64,000 nucleotides of DNA from GCA-003244245 sp963823755 (GCA_963823755.1 CAWGMP010000011.1:62001-126000); one strand, 5' to 3'; positions 9,502-18,621 are shown, counted from the stretch's first letter. The notes: generated from the sequence alone by a model not told the origin. Program-made: numbers and translations.

Positions 9502-9529
9502 CGTGGATGACCAGCTCGGCACCCACACG
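9502..9529 (-). repeat. IS right terminal inverted repeat
   Basis: Its reverse complement begins CGTGTGGGTGCCGA and ends GGTCATCCACG, matching the left end at 26 of 28 positions. It lies directly after the transposase stop codon. Confidence 0.8.
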
Positions 9530-9627
9530 TTCGAAGCGCAGGGCACAATCCTCTACTGCAAGTGCAGTGCGTAAAGATTGCAGACCGTCTGGAATGCGCC
9601 GGGTAGCTATTAATTCATCGTCAGTAT

Positions 9628-12600
9628 TTACTGAACGACAGGGCTTTGGCTAGCCTCTGCCCAGAAGGTGTTGGTCAGTTGAAGCATCGTGACACCGAGA
9701 GGTCCACCGAGGACGATTCTTTCGTCATCGACTAGGGCGAGACTCAGGATCATAGCGCCGGTTCGGATCGTCCTTACCTCACGGTGCTCGATGTCCCACA
9801 CCCAGAGCGTACCGTCCCCGTCACCGAGCACGAGAACGTCACGGTCACAGATGGTGCCAGCGTCCACAGCGTAGACAGCGGAACCTTGGTGCGGTAGAGG
9901 GTCAATTATAGGGTCCAAGGTCTCCAGGTCCCAGACACAGACAGGTTTACCGGCACATCCGCCGAATACGATCGCCACCGTGGAGCGGAGTCGCAGCGCG
10001 AAGACCATAGAGGTGCTGTCCGGAGAGGCGATACCATGAAGCTGACCGGTCACGAGCTCAAGGAGCCATACAGCCCCGTTTTCATCTGAGATAACTGCGA
10101 CCGGCTGGTCGTGACGATGAGAGAGCGCAATCGACCGCAGCCGACTCTTGCCGATGATGTAGGGACTGTGTTGAGATAATGGACTGTCTTTATTCCACAG
10201 GATAAGGGTGTTGTCCCTCGCGCCGACCACAAGAAGCTCATCCTGGCTCCACAGCACAGCCAGCTGGGCGTCAGGTGGCTCGTCGATCGTAGGGAACTGG
10301 TCGACGGGCCGGCTTGTGAGGAAGTCATGCACTTGCGCGATTCGCTCTACGGGACCGCTCTGGACCGCGCCGTTCCCCTCGGTCGGAGGAGACGGCTTCG
10401 TCTCTGCGATGGATACGGTGACAAGACGGTCATTCAGCCAGGCGGAGGGATTGCGCTGCCCTCCGTGCTCAGCGTCAGCTCTTCGCTCGATCGAATGGGC
10501 CCCCAGTTTTCCCTCCAGGGCGTGGTACGTGTGGATCGGTCCCTCTGGCTCTGTGGTGAGGACGACGGGCACGCCGGCGGCTTCGCTGACGCCCAGCGCG
10601 ACCGTGTCGAAACGCTGATCATCTGGAAGGACCGTAGGTGGGGCGTCGGGATCCACACGCCATACGCGCAGGATCCCGTCGACCGCCCCGGAGACGACGA
10701 GTAGCTGCCCGTCTGCCATGACCGCGCCGACACGCGTGATGAACCCGTCGTGGCCCAGGAGCGGCGGACCGATAGGCCGCATGCGATCGATGTCCCAAAC
10801 CCGCACGACACCGCCGGTGCTCCCCGAAACAGCGAAGGTCCTCCCGTCAGCCATCAACGCTGTCAGTTCACGGATGGGCCTTTCCCGCTCCTCGGGGCCT
10901 TCGGCCACGACTTGCGCCGTATCGAGATCCCAGAGTCGGATAGTGCTCCCGTACCGGCCAATAATGGTAGGCTTTCCGTCCACGGTGGGACCCAGGGCGA
11001 CGGGACCGCCGTCTGGCAGAGCAATCTCCGTCGCATCGCCGGCCGTAAGGTCCCATATAAGAAAGCCGTCCCAGCTTCCGCACAACGCCATAAACCCACC
11101 ACCAGCTTCCCGAATGGTGAGATCTCGCGTCCAACGAGCGTCGCGCGGTGCAAACTCGCGGACCAGGGCATCCGTACGCAGGTTGTAGAGGCGAAGGGAG
11201 TTTTCCCGATCGAGGACGGCGATCAGTGGTTCTCCGTCCATCTCGAAAAATGCGAGCGAACGCGGTCCACTAGTGGCCAACGGCAACGGCTCTCGCGCTT
11301 CAATCCTTTCCACGATATCCCACACCTCAAGGGCTGGGCCGTCTCCCGCGGAAGGGTGGATCAGAACAGGCCTTCCATCCAGCCGACCCACAGTCAGCGC
11401 GACCGGGCTCGGCCCGCCCGTCAAGGTATCGCCAACGGGCTCGCCGGTCCGGATATCCCAGCATCGGGTAAACCCGTGCTGATCCCGGGAGACTAAGATC
11501 AACCGTCCGTCGGCTTCGGTAATGGCCAGCCCACTGATCCGCCCGCTGGCGGCACTGAGCACACGGTGAGGGCTGGGTGGGCGCCAGTGGGTCCAACCGA
11601 TGCGCCACGCCCGGCTAGGTTGCAGCTCACCGAGTTGGCTGGCGAGCCAGCCAACATGGTTGCGACGCGCGGCCATCTCCAGATACGAGGCTCGATCACC
11701 TGGTGCGGTGGTGAGCAGATAGGGAAGGGCCTGCTGTATGACCCGTTCTGCTTGGACCGCAGCCGCTGTGGTCGCCGTCGGCAGCTCACGGATGAGGCGG
11801 GTCGGTTCCGCGACCAACAGAAAGCCAGCATCCACCAGCAGACCGTCCAGCATCCCGGCCTGCGCCGCATGCGCAGCGAGGTGAGCCCGGACGTACGCAG
11901 GCGCGTGGGACCAGTCCTTACCCGCAGGCTGTCTGGATGGCGGGATCAAGTCAAGCAACGTCGCAGTGTACGCGCGGTGGTCATCCTGTTCCGTACGTCC
12001 GCTGCGGAAATAGTCCGCCAATGCTTCGTGAAACAGACGGACGAACCTCGCTCCGTCCGCTTCGACTGAATGGACCAGGTCGGCCGCGGAGGTTTGGCGT
12101 AGCCAGCGGACATCGTGAGGTTCGTAGCGTTGCGTGCCCGTGGCGGTGGCCAGCGCCGCCCACAACTCCTCATCGGGCAGCCCCTGCCCCTGCGCATAGG
12201 CGAGTGGCAGCAGAAGGTCTCGCACGCGCTGCTCCTGCTCACGTGTTCCCCCCACGGCGAACCGGGCCAGGTAGTCGTCCATCGCTTCCCCGACGGTGGC
12301 GGGGAAGCGATCGCTCCAACCAGGCTGCTCGACATCCACCACGTCAGCGGCGTTAGCCAGTGAGCGGCTGGCGAGCTGGGCGACCAGGAAGCTCGGGTGA
12401 GCCCGGTCTGCGATGGCTCGCGCTACGCGGACAGCCACCTCCGGTCGATCGCGGTACCCAGATTGCGCCGCCGGATCACCCTCCATCAGTAGACATCGCC
12501 GGGCGTACTCCGCCAGGTCGGACCGCTCCAGGTAGGCTGGATCATCGAGATCCAGCACAACCGCGGCCGCACCCAGTAGTGGCACCAGGTGTCGCCGTGT

Positions 12601-13356
12601 CCCCACAAGCAGCCGGACACGGTTCGCGGACCCCATCGGACGCAGCAGCTTCCGCGCAAGCTCGTGCGGCTGAGCAGCCTCGTCCACCGCATCCACGACC
12701 ACAACCACCGCCTCCGCACGCTCCCCCAACGCGTCGACCAACTGCTGCTCCGAGCCAGGCTCGATTCCCAGCGCCTCACTGATCGCGGTGACCACCTGTT
12801 CCAGCGTCTTGCCCGTCGCCTGCACTGCCACATCGACGCAACCCACCGGCGGAACCGTGCCCTCGGCCGCGTCGACGAGAGGAACCTGACTACGAAGACG
12901 GTAGTCAGACAGAGTGACAATGCGCCCAAGAACCGCTGACTTGCCCGACCCCGGCCCACCGGTTACGACCCGAGGCCGCAGATCGCTTCCGTCGCCGGTC
13001 AACCACTCCACCAGCTCCTGTACGGCACGCACACGACCAGTGAAGTACCAACCGGGACGACTCCGCTGATCAACGCCGCGGCCGCGCGGCTCGAAGTGGC
13101 CTCGCAACGTCTGGGCGACGCGCGCCTCTCGCGCTGCCCGTGCATCGTCGTCCACCTTGCGTTGCGATCGTAGCGCGCTCAAAGCCTGCCCCAGGGCAAT
13201 CCCGAAGCTCAGCAGCGTGAACGCGACCCACAGCCCGACTGTCACTGGCTTCGGCCGGTCGACAGAAGACAACTCCGCACCAGCACCTGCCGCCCCAACA
13301 AGCCCAGCCCCCAATGCAGGGCCAAACCGCACCAGACGCGCCCACCGACCTGCCAC
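9628..13356 (-). CDS. membrane-anchored STAND NTPase with WD40 repeats
   Basis: Encodes 1242 aa from a GTG. Two hydrophobic segments (about residues 11-28 and 38-59) precede a charged linker. The NTPase module has Walker A GGPGSGKS (133-140) and a Walker B-like VVVVVDAVDEA (217-227), then a helical region. From about residue 600 to the end come repeated WD motifs such as CWDIRTG, LWDLDTAQ, VWDIDRM, VWDLETL and VWDIEHRE, which should form one or two beta-propellers. The architecture matches STAND signalling ATPases that bind a ligand through the propeller and oligomerise. There is no recognisable effector domain at the N-terminus beyond the membrane anchor. It has no operon partner; the nearest upstream genes are fragments. 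Many such proteins belong to defence or conflict systems, but this one's role is unknown. Confidence 0.85.
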   Translation of the reverse strand: MAGRWARLVRFGPALGAGLVGAAGAGAELSSVDRPKPVTVGLWVAFTLLSFGIALGQALSALRSQRKVDDDARAAREARVAQTLRGHFEPRGRGVDQRSRPGWYFTGRVRAVQELVEWLTGDGSDLRPRVVTGGPGSGKSAVLGRIVTLSDYRLRSQVPLVDAAEGTVPPVGCVDVAVQATGKTLEQVVTAISEALGIEPGSEQQLVDALGERAEAVVVVVDAVDEAAQPHELARKLLRPMGSANRVRLLVGTRRHLVPLLGAAAVVLDLDDPAYLERSDLAEYARRCLLMEGDPAAQSGYRDRPEVAVRVARAIADRAHPSFLVAQLASRSLANAADVVDVEQPGWSDRFPATVGEAMDDYLARFAVGGTREQEQRVRDLLLPLAYAQGQGLPDEELWAALATATGTQRYEPHDVRWLRQTSAADLVHSVEADGARFVRLFHEALADYFRSGRTEQDDHRAYTATLLDLIPPSRQPAGKDWSHAPAYVRAHLAAHAAQAGMLDGLLVDAGFLLVAEPTRLIRELPTATTAAAVQAERVIQQALPYLLTTAPGDRASYLEMAARRNHVGWLASQLGELQPSRAWRIGWTHWRPPSPHRVLSAASGRISGLAITEADGRLILVSRDQHGFTRCWDIRTGEPVGDTLTGGPSPVALTVGRLDGRPVLIHPSAGDGPALEVWDIVERIEAREPLPLATSGPRSLAFFEMDGEPLIAVLDRENSLRLYNLRTDALVREFAPRDARWTRDLTIREAGGGFMALCGSWDGFLIWDLTAGDATEIALPDGGPVALGPTVDGKPTIIGRYGSTIRLWDLDTAQVVAEGPEERERPIRELTALMADGRTFAVSGSTGGVVRVWDIDRMRPIGPPLLGHDGFITRVGAVMADGQLLVVSGAVDGILRVWRVDPDAPPTVLPDDQRFDTVALGVSEAAGVPVVLTTEPEGPIHTYHALEGKLGAHSIERRADAEHGGQRNPSAWLNDRLVTVSIAETKPSPPTEGNGAVQSGPVERIAQVHDFLTSRPVDQFPTIDEPPDAQLAVLWSQDELLVVGARDNTLILWNKDSPLSQHSPYIIGKSRLRSIALSHRHDQPVAVISDENGAVWLLELVTGQLHGIASPDSTSMVFALRLRSTVAIVFGGCAGKPVCVWDLETLDPIIDPLPHQGSAVYAVDAGTICDRDVLVLGDGDGTLWVWDIEHREVRTIRTGAMILSLALVDDERIVLGGPLGVTMLQLTNTFWAEASQSPVVQ

Positions 13357-13383
13357 ACCGTTGATGATATCTGTCTGTCATGA

Positions 13384-13457
13384 GCCCGTAGTCCTGACAA
13401 CAAAAACGAATCTCGAGCAAGAGCCTGAACATCAATAACGGCCGTCCGACTACGGGC
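13384..13457. repeat. 10-bp inverted repeat upstream of the STAND gene
   Basis: GCCCGTAGTC (13384-13393) and GACTACGGGC (13448-13457) are perfect complements 54 nt apart, in the region that should hold the promoter of the minus-strand STAND gene. It could be a regulatory site or an element end. Confidence 0.5.
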
Positions 13458-13589
13458 ATCACCTAGTGTAGAAAGACATGTTTCATTTTACGGAAGCATT
13501 GCGTTCACTGGCTGGGAGTTGACACACCGGACGGAGTCACATTGGAAGAAGCTGCGGCGTTCGTCGCTGCGTACGACGGTTGATCACGT

Positions 13590-14060
13590 TCAGCGTCGCC
13601 GCAGATCAGGACGGTCATGCGAGGAAGCCCATGTGCGATGGAGTTTGTGCGGCGTCTCTGACAGCAGCAGCTGCTCCTCAGCTTCTTGCGGGGTACAGAG
13701 CAATGGAGCGCCATCCCCGATGCACCAGCGGATCGCAGTCTCTAACGTCATCCGGTCACACGGCCGATGAACCTTGAGGTCGGGTGGCACGTGCAGGTGA
13801 GGCTCGCGAGTATCGCTGCGACCGTCAGGGTGCCAGTGCATTCGCCATAAGTCACCGTCGCCGGGTTGTTCCAGTTTTGTAGTTATAGGCCAGGGTGGTC
13901 ACCCGGAGAGGCTTGCCGAGGTCGTTGGTAGCGGGATCGGTGTCGATGACCTGGAACTGCATCGAGGCGTGGAACGTGCCGACGCCTCTAAGTCGTATGC
14001 CGTCCCCGGCGTTCACGACCCACGAGTATGCTCTGCCTTTGACCCATGACCCGCTCTAGA
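13590..14060 (-). pseudogene. hypothetical protein, frameshifted
   Basis: Two matching halves lie in different frames on the minus strand. The first (about 14050-13875) reads AGDGIRLRGVGTFHASMQFQ and LGKPLRVTTLAYNY. After a one-base slip in an AAAAC run near 13875 it continues as LEQPGDGDLWRMHWHPDGRS, EPHLHVPPDL and MTLETAIRWCIGDG, ending at 13590. The HWHPDG...PHLHV pattern occurs in small uncharacterised actinobacterial proteins. No start codon is clear. The 69-codon gene just upstream on the same strand may be its partner. Confidence 0.5.
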
Positions 14061-14176
14061 GACGGTGATGGCCTCGGGGCCGTCCAGGAACGGACAGAGC
14101 GCCCCGCAACGGCCCGAGGAACGCTGTGATCGCCTCCTGCGGGCTGCCTCCAGGCACCGGGCCATCTTACGAGGGA

Positions 14177-14386
14177 TCATCGTACGAGCCCGATCGCCAT
14201 CCACGTCGCCACGAGGCCCTCGATGTCGTCCATCCTCTGGCCTTCGTAGTACCCAGCGTCCCAGCGTCGGAGGAACTCAGGACCGCTGATGCCCATCTCA
14301 CGGCGCGCCACAGCGTCGAAGGCATCCTCGGCCTCCTGCTGGTTCAGCTCCACGATCTCGCTCCCACCTGCGGCGCGACGGTCCAT
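14177..14386 (-). CDS. small conserved hypothetical protein (69 aa)
   Basis: An ATG start gives a compact acidic protein with REMGISGPEFLRRWDAGYY and DDIEGLVATWMAIGLVR. I have seen this arrangement in short uncharacterised actinobacterial proteins, but I cannot assign a family name. It precedes the frameshifted HWHPDG-type gene on the same strand, which would fit a two-gene (possibly toxin-antitoxin-like) unit. That is a guess from layout only. Confidence 0.5.
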   Translation of the reverse strand: MDRRAAGGSEIVELNQQEAEDAFDAVARREMGISGPEFLRRWDAGYYEGQRMDDIEGLVATWMAIGLVR

Positions 14387-14632
14387 ACTACTAACAGTCC
14401 CCTCCGGTGGTCAGGTCCGTCAACCTTGCACAACTTTGACACAACTCACCGACATAACCAGCTCGTCTACCCCCGAAAGTCCTAATTTCTATCTTCATGT
14501 TACAGACAACTTGTACTTGCACACCTCTCCAACGCTTCCAACATGCCTAGAGGTTCACCGACTGGACGACGTCCGAACGCCCACGGCTGGGCAGCTACGT
14601 GGTGATGCCGCGCGGTCGCTGGGTAACTCTGA

Positions 14633-14824
14633 TGGTCACGCCCACGTCCTCCGCCCACCGGCAGCTATCCGCCCCCACCTCCCGGCCAGCCGGACTCTCC
14701 CCCGCCGCAGAAGCCACGCTGGCCGTGGATCGTCGTCGCGGTCGTGTTCGGCTTCGTCGTCATCAGCAACCTCGACTCGGCCCCTGTTCGCCGGCAAGCT
14801 TCTGTCGGCACGGCTGGAGCGTGA
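14633..14824 (+). pseudogene. proline-rich, single-TM protein remnant
   Basis: Between two stops the frame reads RPPPTGSYPPPPPGQPDSP, then a hydrophobic helix WIVVAVVFGFVVISNLD. That is the typical start of a secreted or anchored actinobacterial protein. There is no start codon and it stops 14 codons after the helix, so it is a fragment. The rest of 14387-15020 holds nothing I can identify. Confidence 0.4.
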
Positions 14825-15023
14825 GACGCGCATCCCCGCTGCGGTGGCGGACCTCGAAGAGCCCGCTGAGGGAGCTGGCGCCGGTGGTGGCGCTGCACCT
14901 GGCCGCAGAACTGGACGCCGAGACGGCAGCCCTCCTTCCGGCCAGAGGGCGGCGCTGCTTGTCATCCCAGGCTGCGTCGTCATGCGCTCAACGTACTGCC
15001 CCGATCCTGGCTACGGTGCCCGC

Positions 15024-15180
15024 GTGGGTGAGCAGATCGGCCGAGCTGAGATGAGGGAGGCTGCGGCGTCGTTGCGGGCGGTACTGGTCGCAGTCGACGC
15101 GGAGGAGATCACGGTTGATTTGGATCATGTGGCGTACTTGCGGGGTGCGGTAGCCGCGTTGACGGCGCTGGCCGAAGGGC
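15024..15180 (+). pseudogene. hypothetical protein copy A, truncated at an inversion point
   Basis: From GTG 15024 the plus strand encodes VGEQIGRAEMREAAASLRAV and AYLRGAVAALTALAEG. The minus strand from 15370 encodes a paralogue (VGEQISRADLASAAEQLRRV then AYLRGAADTLAMLAAV). The two copies face each other tail to tail and meet at a hairpin at 15181-15201. After the hairpin the plus frame merely reads through the complement of copy B. Confidence 0.6.
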
Positions 15181-15370
15181 GTCCCGAAACGGCTTCGGGA
15201 CACTTCCCGGAGTCATCGGCAACCGCAGCGAGCATCGCCAGCGTGTCCGCTGCACCTCGCAGATACGCGCAACGGTCCGGAGCGGCCGGGACCGTGGCCA
15301 GCACCCTCCGCAGCTGCTCTGCGGCACTGGCCAGGTCGGCCCGGCTGATCTGCTCACCCACACCAGGCAC
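15125..15370 (-). CDS. hypothetical protein copy B (about 80 aa)
   Basis: Starts at GTG 15370 with VPGVGEQISRADLASAAEQL, paralogous to copy A on the other strand. It runs through the shared hairpin to a stop at 15125, so its last 25 codons are the antisense of copy A and probably not native. Family unknown. It may be a short helical helper protein, since the sequence is rich in Ala, Leu and Arg. Confidence 0.45.
   Translation of the reverse strand: MPGVGEQISRADLASAAEQLRRVLATVPAAPDRCAYLRGAADTLAMLAAVADDSGKCPEAVSGRPSASAVNAATAPRKYAT
15181..15201. terminator. perfect hairpin at the junction of two inverted copies
   Basis: GTCCCGAA (15181-15188) and TTCGGGAC (15194-15201) form an 8-bp stem with a 5-nt loop, exactly between the convergent paralogous fragments. 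It may be a shared terminator or the seam of the inversion. Confidence 0.55.
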
Positions 15371-15627
15371 CGTATCCCCGCGGTTGCCGTTCCGGCTTCG
15401 AGTGTCACCGGGCTCGGCAGACCGGTAGCCGGGAGTTGTCCGTTTTGCCGACTACCGGTGATCTTACAAAATAGTGGCTCTGAGCAGCGGTGATCCTGCA
15501 ATCGGGATCTTCATCGCCGCAGGTCGCGGAAACGGCCGATCCGCACCGATCAGCTGCACGGTGGCGCCGGTGTCCACGGTGCCCAGTGTCCACCGTCAGG
15601 GCGCGCTAGCCTTGCGTCACCTCTTCG

Positions 15628-15644
15628 CCGAGGTTGCGCCTCGG
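15628..15644 (+). promoter_or_regulatory. conserved hairpin upstream of XRE regulator 1
   Basis: CCGAGG-TTGCG-CCTCGG lies about 35 nt before the gene. It is followed by GGGTAGCTTCCCGGGGCATC. The same layout occurs upstream of the second XRE gene with compensating base changes (CCGGGG/CCCCGG), so the stem itself appears conserved. It is likely an autoregulatory operator or a leader structure. Confidence 0.6.
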
Positions 15645-15679
15645 GGTAGCTTCCCGGGGCATCGGTGGGGGGTTCCGGC

Positions 15680-16891
15680 GTGGAGAGGGCCGTTCTGGTG
15701 GACGCTGGGGACGCGCGCACGATCGGCTGGGCGCTGTGGCGGGTCCGCGACGCTCGGGGCAAGTCGCTGCGGGTGGTCGCCGGGCTGGCCGGGATGAGCA
15801 AGGACACTCTGAAGCGGATCGAGCGTGGTGAGCGTTCTCCGACCCTCGCCGAGATCCGGGTGCTGGCCGACGCGCTCCAGATCTCGGTGTCGGAGCTGAC
15901 CAGGCTGCCCGTACCCGCACCCGCTAACGGGCATACCGACAGCACCATAGCGGCGGTTGATCTTGCGTTGATGGTGGTCAGCCACGACCTGCCTGATGGG
16001 CAGGTCCGCCCCGTGGAGGAGCTGCGGGCAAGGGTGACGGCGATGGTCGATGCGCTGTGCCGGTGCGAGCAGGAACGGGAGGTGGGCGTTGCTTTGCCCG
16101 GTCTGATCCGGGACTTGCATGCCAGCGTCGCCGCTGGCCGGGACGTGGCCGAACTGCTCGGGCTGTCGGTGTGGCTGCACACCCAGGTCACCGTGCCGTG
16201 GTTGAGCGTCTCGGGTGCCTCGGTGGACCTGCGCTGGCAGGCCGTCATGCTGGCCTGGCAAGACGCCCACGAGCATGGTGCTGCGGTCCCGAGGGGTCTG
16301 GTTGCTGCCGCCGGCGCGAGGGTGGCGCTCGCTAAAGGGGCGTTCGGCATCGCGCAGGCCAGGCTGGACGCGGTGACCGTGCCGACGAACACCCCGGAGT
16401 CGATGCAGCTCGCGGGCTTTCTCGCACTGCGCCGGTCAGACGTCGCCGCGGCCGATCGGCGCATCGGCGACGTGGACGCTCCACTCGACTACGCCGCAGA
16501 GCTGGCGGCGCGCACCGGGGAGGGCAACGCCTACGGGCTGGGTTTCGGACCCATCAACATTGACCTGTACCGCATGTCCGGATTGCTGAAGGTCGGGGAC
16601 CACGAGCGGGTTGTGAGTATCGCTGAGGGCATGAACCCCCAAGCGCATGTCAACCGTTCGCGTCGGGTCGCCTACTGGGCCGACTATGGCCAGGCGCTGA
16701 CCCGGCTGCGTGGACGCCACGACGACGCGGTGATGGCGCTGCGCCGCGCTGAGCTGATCTCTCCCCACCACATCCAGCGCAATCCGATCGTCCGCGACGT
16801 GCTCGCCGTGCTGCTGCGGCACTCGCGCCGGGGCTCCCCGGCGGATCAGGAGCTCCGGGGCATGGCCCGCCGGGCCGGTCTGCTCGGGTAA
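15680..16891 (+). CDS. XRE-family transcriptional regulator with TPR-like C-terminus
   Basis: Encodes 403 aa from GTG 15680, with a G-run serving as ribosome site. Residues about 10-75 are a Cro/C1-type helix-turn-helix: TIGWALWRVRDARGKSLRVV, then GLAGMSKDTLKRIERGERSP and LADALQISVSELTRL. The remainder is helical and TPR-like (ARTGEGNAYGLGFGPINIDL, RRVAYWADYGQALTRLRGRH). This is a common layout in actinomycetes, where such regulators are often paired with a small neighbouring gene. It is a paralogue of the convergent gene at 17119-18369 and shares upstream sequence with it. The target regulon cannot be predicted. Confidence 0.85.
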   Translation: MERAVLVDAGDARTIGWALWRVRDARGKSLRVVAGLAGMSKDTLKRIERGERSPTLAEIRVLADALQISVSELTRLPVPAPANGHTDSTIAAVDLALMVVSHDLPDGQVRPVEELRARVTAMVDALCRCEQEREVGVALPGLIRDLHASVAAGRDVAELLGLSVWLHTQVTVPWLSVSGASVDLRWQAVMLAWQDAHEHGAAVPRGLVAAAGARVALAKGAFGIAQARLDAVTVPTNTPESMQLAGFLALRRSDVAAADRRIGDVDAPLDYAAELAARTGEGNAYGLGFGPINIDLYRMSGLLKVGDHERVVSIAEGMNPQAHVNRSRRVAYWADYGQALTRLRGRHDDAVMALRRAELISPHHIQRNPIVRDVLAVLLRHSRRGSPADQELRGMARRAGLLG

Positions 16892-16905
16892 CCCCGTCGG
16901 GGGAG

Positions 16906-17044
16906 GTCTCTCCTGAGAGACACAGCCAGATCGTCGCCCGCTACCGCGGTCACCCAGCGCGGGCCGTTCCCCGGAGACCGTCTCTCCCGAGCGACACCCG
17001 CCTCTGTCGATCGCTCACAGTCGTCACTCGTGATCGACGACTGT
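16906..17044. terminator. hairpins between convergent XRE genes
   Basis: Two hairpins lie in the 227-bp gap. One is GTCTCT-CCTG-AGAGAC at about 16906-16921. The other is a perfect 9-bp stem, ACAGTCGTC (17017-17025) with GACGACTGT (17036-17044). They are placed as terminators for the two converging genes. Confidence 0.6.
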
Positions 17045-17118
17045 GTCTCGGGTGATTGTTCTGCTGCATTCACCCGGCAGGCAATGCGGTGAAGATCGAG
17101 CTAGCTCTTCACACTCCG

Positions 17119-18369
17119 TTAAACCCGCTTGCCGATGCCGAAGCGGTTACGCACGCTGTCCAGCTCCCATACCTGGCGCGGGGCCCGCCGGTCCAGGGTG
17201 ACCACCAGGTCCCGGGCGATCGGGTCGTTACGGAGGCGAACCGGTGCCAGGCGGTCGGCGGTATCCAGCGCGCGCACAGCCTCGCCATCATGTGCGCCAT
17301 CGGCCTGCGCCCAGGCTCGGGCCGGGTCAACGTGTACATAGGCCGCTCGCCCCTTGCTGGCGAACACCGACAGGTCGATCGGCGCTGCGGCCAGGCGTTC
17401 GGCCACCACCGGTCCGGTACCGGCCTCCACCGCCAGGCCCAGCTCCCAGGCGGCCACAGTGGTCGGGCCGAAGTGGTAACGCATGTGAGTGCGCTCCCCG
17501 GTGTACGCGGCCAGCGAACGGGCCTGGGCAAGGTGGGTGGCGACATCCCCGGTGCGGCCATCGCGAGCGGCGATCAGTGCCGTGGTCAGGTGCAGCATTC
17601 CGCAGGCTTCGGCGGTGGTGGTGTCGTCTTTCGTCGGACCTGGCAACGCCGATATCTCGCGGAGAGCTTCGGCACACACAAGCCGGTCCCGCCGGTGGGC
17701 ACCGACACCGATCAGCGTGCTGATCCGGTTCATCTCCATCAGCACGACCAGATCCGGACGCTCGACAAGCCCAGCGGCCTCCAGGCCACGCTGAGCGGCG
17801 ATTCCCGCCAACTCGATGCGCCCGGTCCTCTTGGCCAGGATGTAGGCCACCTTGCACGCCACCACCAGAGCAGTCAGCGCGGCGCGGCGGGTGGCGCTGT
17901 CACCGGTCACGGCCTGGACTTGCCACTCAACGAGCAACACGGCCAAGCCCCGCCCAGCAAGACCGTAACCAGCATCATCGGCGCAGACATGGGCGAGGGC
18001 CGCAGCGCTGGTCAGCTGAGCCACCGGCCGCGCCGAGATGTCCGGCACGTCGTCGAGCGTGACGTCATGCAGCGCCGTACTGATCTCCGCCACAGCAGCG
18101 GTCACCACCACGCTCTGCCGATCCACCGCCAGATACGGCTGGCCGGTCAGATCGACCACCGAACACCCCAGCGCGTCAGCCAGGTCCTCGATCAGGCCAC
18201 GGCGATGGAAACCACGCAGTCCACGTTCCAGCATCGACAGATACGCCGCGGAGATACCGGCCAGGCCGGCTACCACTTCCAGGCTCAGCCCACGGCGACA
18301 ACGGATCTTGCGAACGCGCGCACCGATCGTCCGCGCGTCATCGTCAGCGTCCACAACAACCCTCTCCAT
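17119..18369 (-). CDS. XRE-family transcriptional regulator with TPR-like C-terminus (paralogue)
   Basis: Encodes 416 aa from ATG 18369 (MERVVVDADDDARTIGARVR). The N-terminal helix-turn-helix covers about residues 12-75 (RGLSLEVVAGLAGISAAYLS, MLERGLRG, LADALGCSVVDLTG). The long helical C-terminus ends in LRNDPIARDLVVTL and VWELDSVRNRF. Relatives of this type end alike, and the other XRE protein here also carries an RNPIVRDVLAVLL equivalent. Its 5' region resembles that of the first paralogue for about 75 bp, reaching into the coding start. It points away from the small gene at 18622-18819, which lies upstream on the same strand. Confidence 0.85.
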   Translation of the reverse strand: MERVVVDADDDARTIGARVRKIRCRRGLSLEVVAGLAGISAAYLSMLERGLRGFHRRGLIEDLADALGCSVVDLTGQPYLAVDRQSVVVTAAVAEISTALHDVTLDDVPDISARPVAQLTSAAALAHVCADDAGYGLAGRGLAVLLVEWQVQAVTGDSATRRAALTALVVACKVAYILAKRTGRIELAGIAAQRGLEAAGLVERPDLVVLMEMNRISTLIGVGAHRRDRLVCAEALREISALPGPTKDDTTTAEACGMLHLTTALIAARDGRTGDVATHLAQARSLAAYTGERTHMRYHFGPTTVAAWELGLAVEAGTGPVVAERLAAAPIDLSVFASKGRAAYVHVDPARAWAQADGAHDGEAVRALDTADRLAPVRLRNDPIARDLVVTLDRRAPRQVWELDSVRNRFGIGKRV

Positions 18370-18403
18370 GCCGGAACCCCTGCCGATGCCCCGGGGAGCT
18401 ACC

Positions 18404-18421
18404 CCGGGGCGGGAACCCCGG
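18404..18421 (-). promoter_or_regulatory. conserved hairpin upstream of XRE regulator 2
   Basis: On the plus strand the stem is CCGGGG (18404-18409) with CCCCGG (18416-18421). It sits the same distance before the gene as the stem at 15628-15644 and differs from it by paired substitutions. Confidence 0.6.
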
Positions 18422-18621
18422 CAAAGAGGTAGCGACAGGCTACGCCGCGCTTGGTGGTGAACGGCGCCTGGTGGTCGTGCGTCGGGGTGTTGCCGTCGCG
18501 CGCTTCGGTGTCGCCGTCCAGACCGATCGGGGACTCAGTGAGCCGATCTGGGAAAACGCGCTCGCCGATCGCAGGAAGACCGCAGGTCGGGAACCGTTTT
18601 CCACAAGACCACCGGCAGTAG

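Larger units (their letters stand above)
8351..9529. mobile_element. insertion sequence with rve-type transposase (defective)
   Basis: About 1.18 kb bounded by 28-bp terminal inverted repeats (8351-8378 and 9502-9529, 26 of 28 matching). It contains one broken integrase-core transposase gene. No convincing target-site duplication is visible. It inserted just after the end of the methyltransferase gene of the RiPP locus. Confidence 0.8.

Noticed and set aside
15550..16464. A 300-codon frame antisense to the XRE regulator
   Set aside because: Ser/Ala/Thr-rich antisense frame with no start signal. The XRE gene on the plus strand has a clear HTH.
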